Source of the DNA: Diabrotica undecimpunctata
Lineage: Eukaryota > Arthropoda > Insecta > Coleoptera > Chrysomelidae
DNA: 64,000 nucleotides
Assembly: GCF_040954645.1 (NCBI RefSeq)
Contig: NC_092809.1
Span: forward strand, 135,831,914-135,895,913
Direction: 5' to 3'
Shown here: piece after piece, positions 63,029 to 64,000 of the stretch
Position numbering within the stretch: the first letter of the stretch is position 1
Layout: each line of letters opens with the position of its first letter
Translations under genes and position numbers: made by a program
The notes under the pieces: generated by a model
Seen by the model: the letters and a program-made list of their open reading frames with translations, nothing else
Told to the model about the DNA's origin: nothing
The model's database searches: none

Positions 63029-64000
63029 TTATAAATTCTCTCATTTCCATTAGCTAAGCGACTAAGGATATTAAACGGCGCCTTTATATTAAGATCATTT
63101 AATTGTTGAACAAAGTGATCTATTTCATCCTTATATTTTTGGCGTTCGAAAAAAATATGATCTAAATCACCTTTTTTGCCACAATTTTCGAAAACATGAG
63201 TTTTATGTAGATGTGTGGGATACCAGGCGTGGCCAAATCTAAGACGTGTTCCAGTTGTGATATATTTTTTTGAATAATTATATGGCTGGAACCACGTTCC
63301 ATTCGGTATTTGATTTTGTATACTACAGTGTCTAGAAGGGTTGGTATAAATATATCGTGACCAAGATTCGTTCCAAATTTTGAGATATTTCATTTTAATA
63401 TAAATGACTGCATCACAAAAACTTACAGGTAGTTTATTGGTCAAACCATTTTTTACACTTTTTTACCAGCATGTCCACCCACATACTCGTTATGTTTGAG
63501 ACCAATATGTGCTTTAACCCATACAAAATTAATGTTTTTGTTAATTTTTTGCCGTTCTAAAATCGGATATATAGTTCTAAAATATAATTGGAGGAGTAAC
63601 TTGGGTACTTAGCCAAAACCAAAGAATTAAAACAGACAGGGGGTCCTATATAATTATTGCAGAATCAATTGTAGACTGTGTTAAAAATGTCAAAGCTTCG
63701 TAGATTGCAATAGCTTCAGCACTAAATATAGAAAATATGTTATTCAGTTTGTAGGAATAATTAATCTTTTTGAAGGGAATATAAAAAGCACATCTCACAC
63801 CATTATCCTTGAAGTTGGAAGCATCGGTATATACTGCCACAGATTCTTCGAAGCTTGCAAGTATTGAGTATAAGCTAATATTAATGTAAAAATTATGGCT
63901 ATAATATGAAGGTTTTACAAACTTTATATTTGTGAAGAATGTAGTGGAAAATTTTTCTTCGACCAATATTTATTTGTAAGATCTTGTTCATTTAATACTA
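63029..64000 (-). mobile_element. RNase H-bearing LINE, split by the Tigger element
   Basis: The minus-strand frame 63966-63646 carries an RNase H domain: VAVYTDASNFKDNGVRCAFY (Asp), IFSAEAIAIYEALTFL (Glu) and TIDSAIII (Asp). The frame 63444-63029 continues with TGTRLRFGHAWYPTHLHKTH and CGKKGDLDHIFFE, a zinc-knuckle-like tail usual after RNase H in jockey/I-type LINEs. A frameshift region (63.45-63.65 kb) separates the two. The 5' part lies beyond the window. Confidence 0.8.

Noticed and set aside
63100..63470. Independent cellular zinc-finger gene
   Set aside because: The CGKKGDLDHIFFE block follows an RNase H domain on the same strand, the standard end of an RNase H-bearing LINE.

Overview
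This is eukaryotic, AT-rich, repeat-dense DNA, almost certainly from an insect. The host genes have short spliced exons with GT/AG junctions, introns up to about 17 kb, and proteins of animal type. The mobile elements (RTE/jockey/R1/CR1-like LINEs, mariner/Tc1, Tigger, hAT, fold-back elements) are typical of large insect genomes. A beetle would fit, but the sequence alone does not prove the order. No prokaryotic features, CRISPR arrays, rRNA or tRNA genes were seen.

Host genes. (1) 6483-7729 (-): the first two coding exons of a sorting nexin 16-like gene; the rest is not visible. (2) 8630-14482 (+): a complete six-exon gene for NELF-E, the RNA-binding subunit of negative elongation factor. 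It is divergent from SNX16, with about 0.9 kb between the two start codons. Its fourth intron carries three LINE relics. (3) 15457-48202 (-): three very large exons (2563, 2110 and 2466 bp) whose splice phases fit exactly. They encode about 2,380 residues of a giant, low-complexity, charged protein that ends in a tail-anchor membrane segment. Its 5' end lies upstream of 48.2 kb. It converges on NELF-E. (4) 33713-34167 (-): a possible short terminal exon inside the 17.3-kb intron of gene 3. Its acceptor phase equals that of the first giant exon, so it could be an alternative 3' end.

Mobile elements fill most of the rest. 0.6-6.4 kb: LINE relics, a mariner tail and a TIR element packed with short CTGGCATGCCAG-like motifs. 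9.6-14.2 kb: jockey, CR1-like and R1-like LINEs in the NELF-E intron. 19-26 kb: jockey relic, several 5'-truncated RTE copies with target-site duplications, a TIR element carrying a MADF-like fragment, and a pogo/Tigger relic. 29-39 kb: RTE copies nested in each other and in a Tc1-like element. 40.3-45 kb: a TIR element and a 3.5-kb fold-back element with a LINE piece in its loop. 50.4-52.8 kb: a mariner-like element with a 360-codon open transposase and TIRs over 400 bp, lying in a TA microsatellite that is itself flanked by inverted sequence. 52.9-53.5 kb: a Penelope-like fragment followed by a hammerhead-ribozyme-like core. 53.7-55.6 kb: R1-like and RTE relics. 57.2-59.8 kb: a hAT element with an 8-bp TSD and a foreign insert. 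60.3-63.0 kb: an apparently intact Tigger-type transposon (639-aa two-exon transposase, perfect terminal repeats, TA target duplication) that split an RNase H-bearing LINE; the LINE reading frame is restored when the transposon is removed in silico.

The most interesting items are the Tigger element with its self-similar binding-site arrays, the hammerhead-like core, the giant tail-anchored gene and its possible alternative terminal exon, and the perfect 27-bp hairpin at 58.6 kb.
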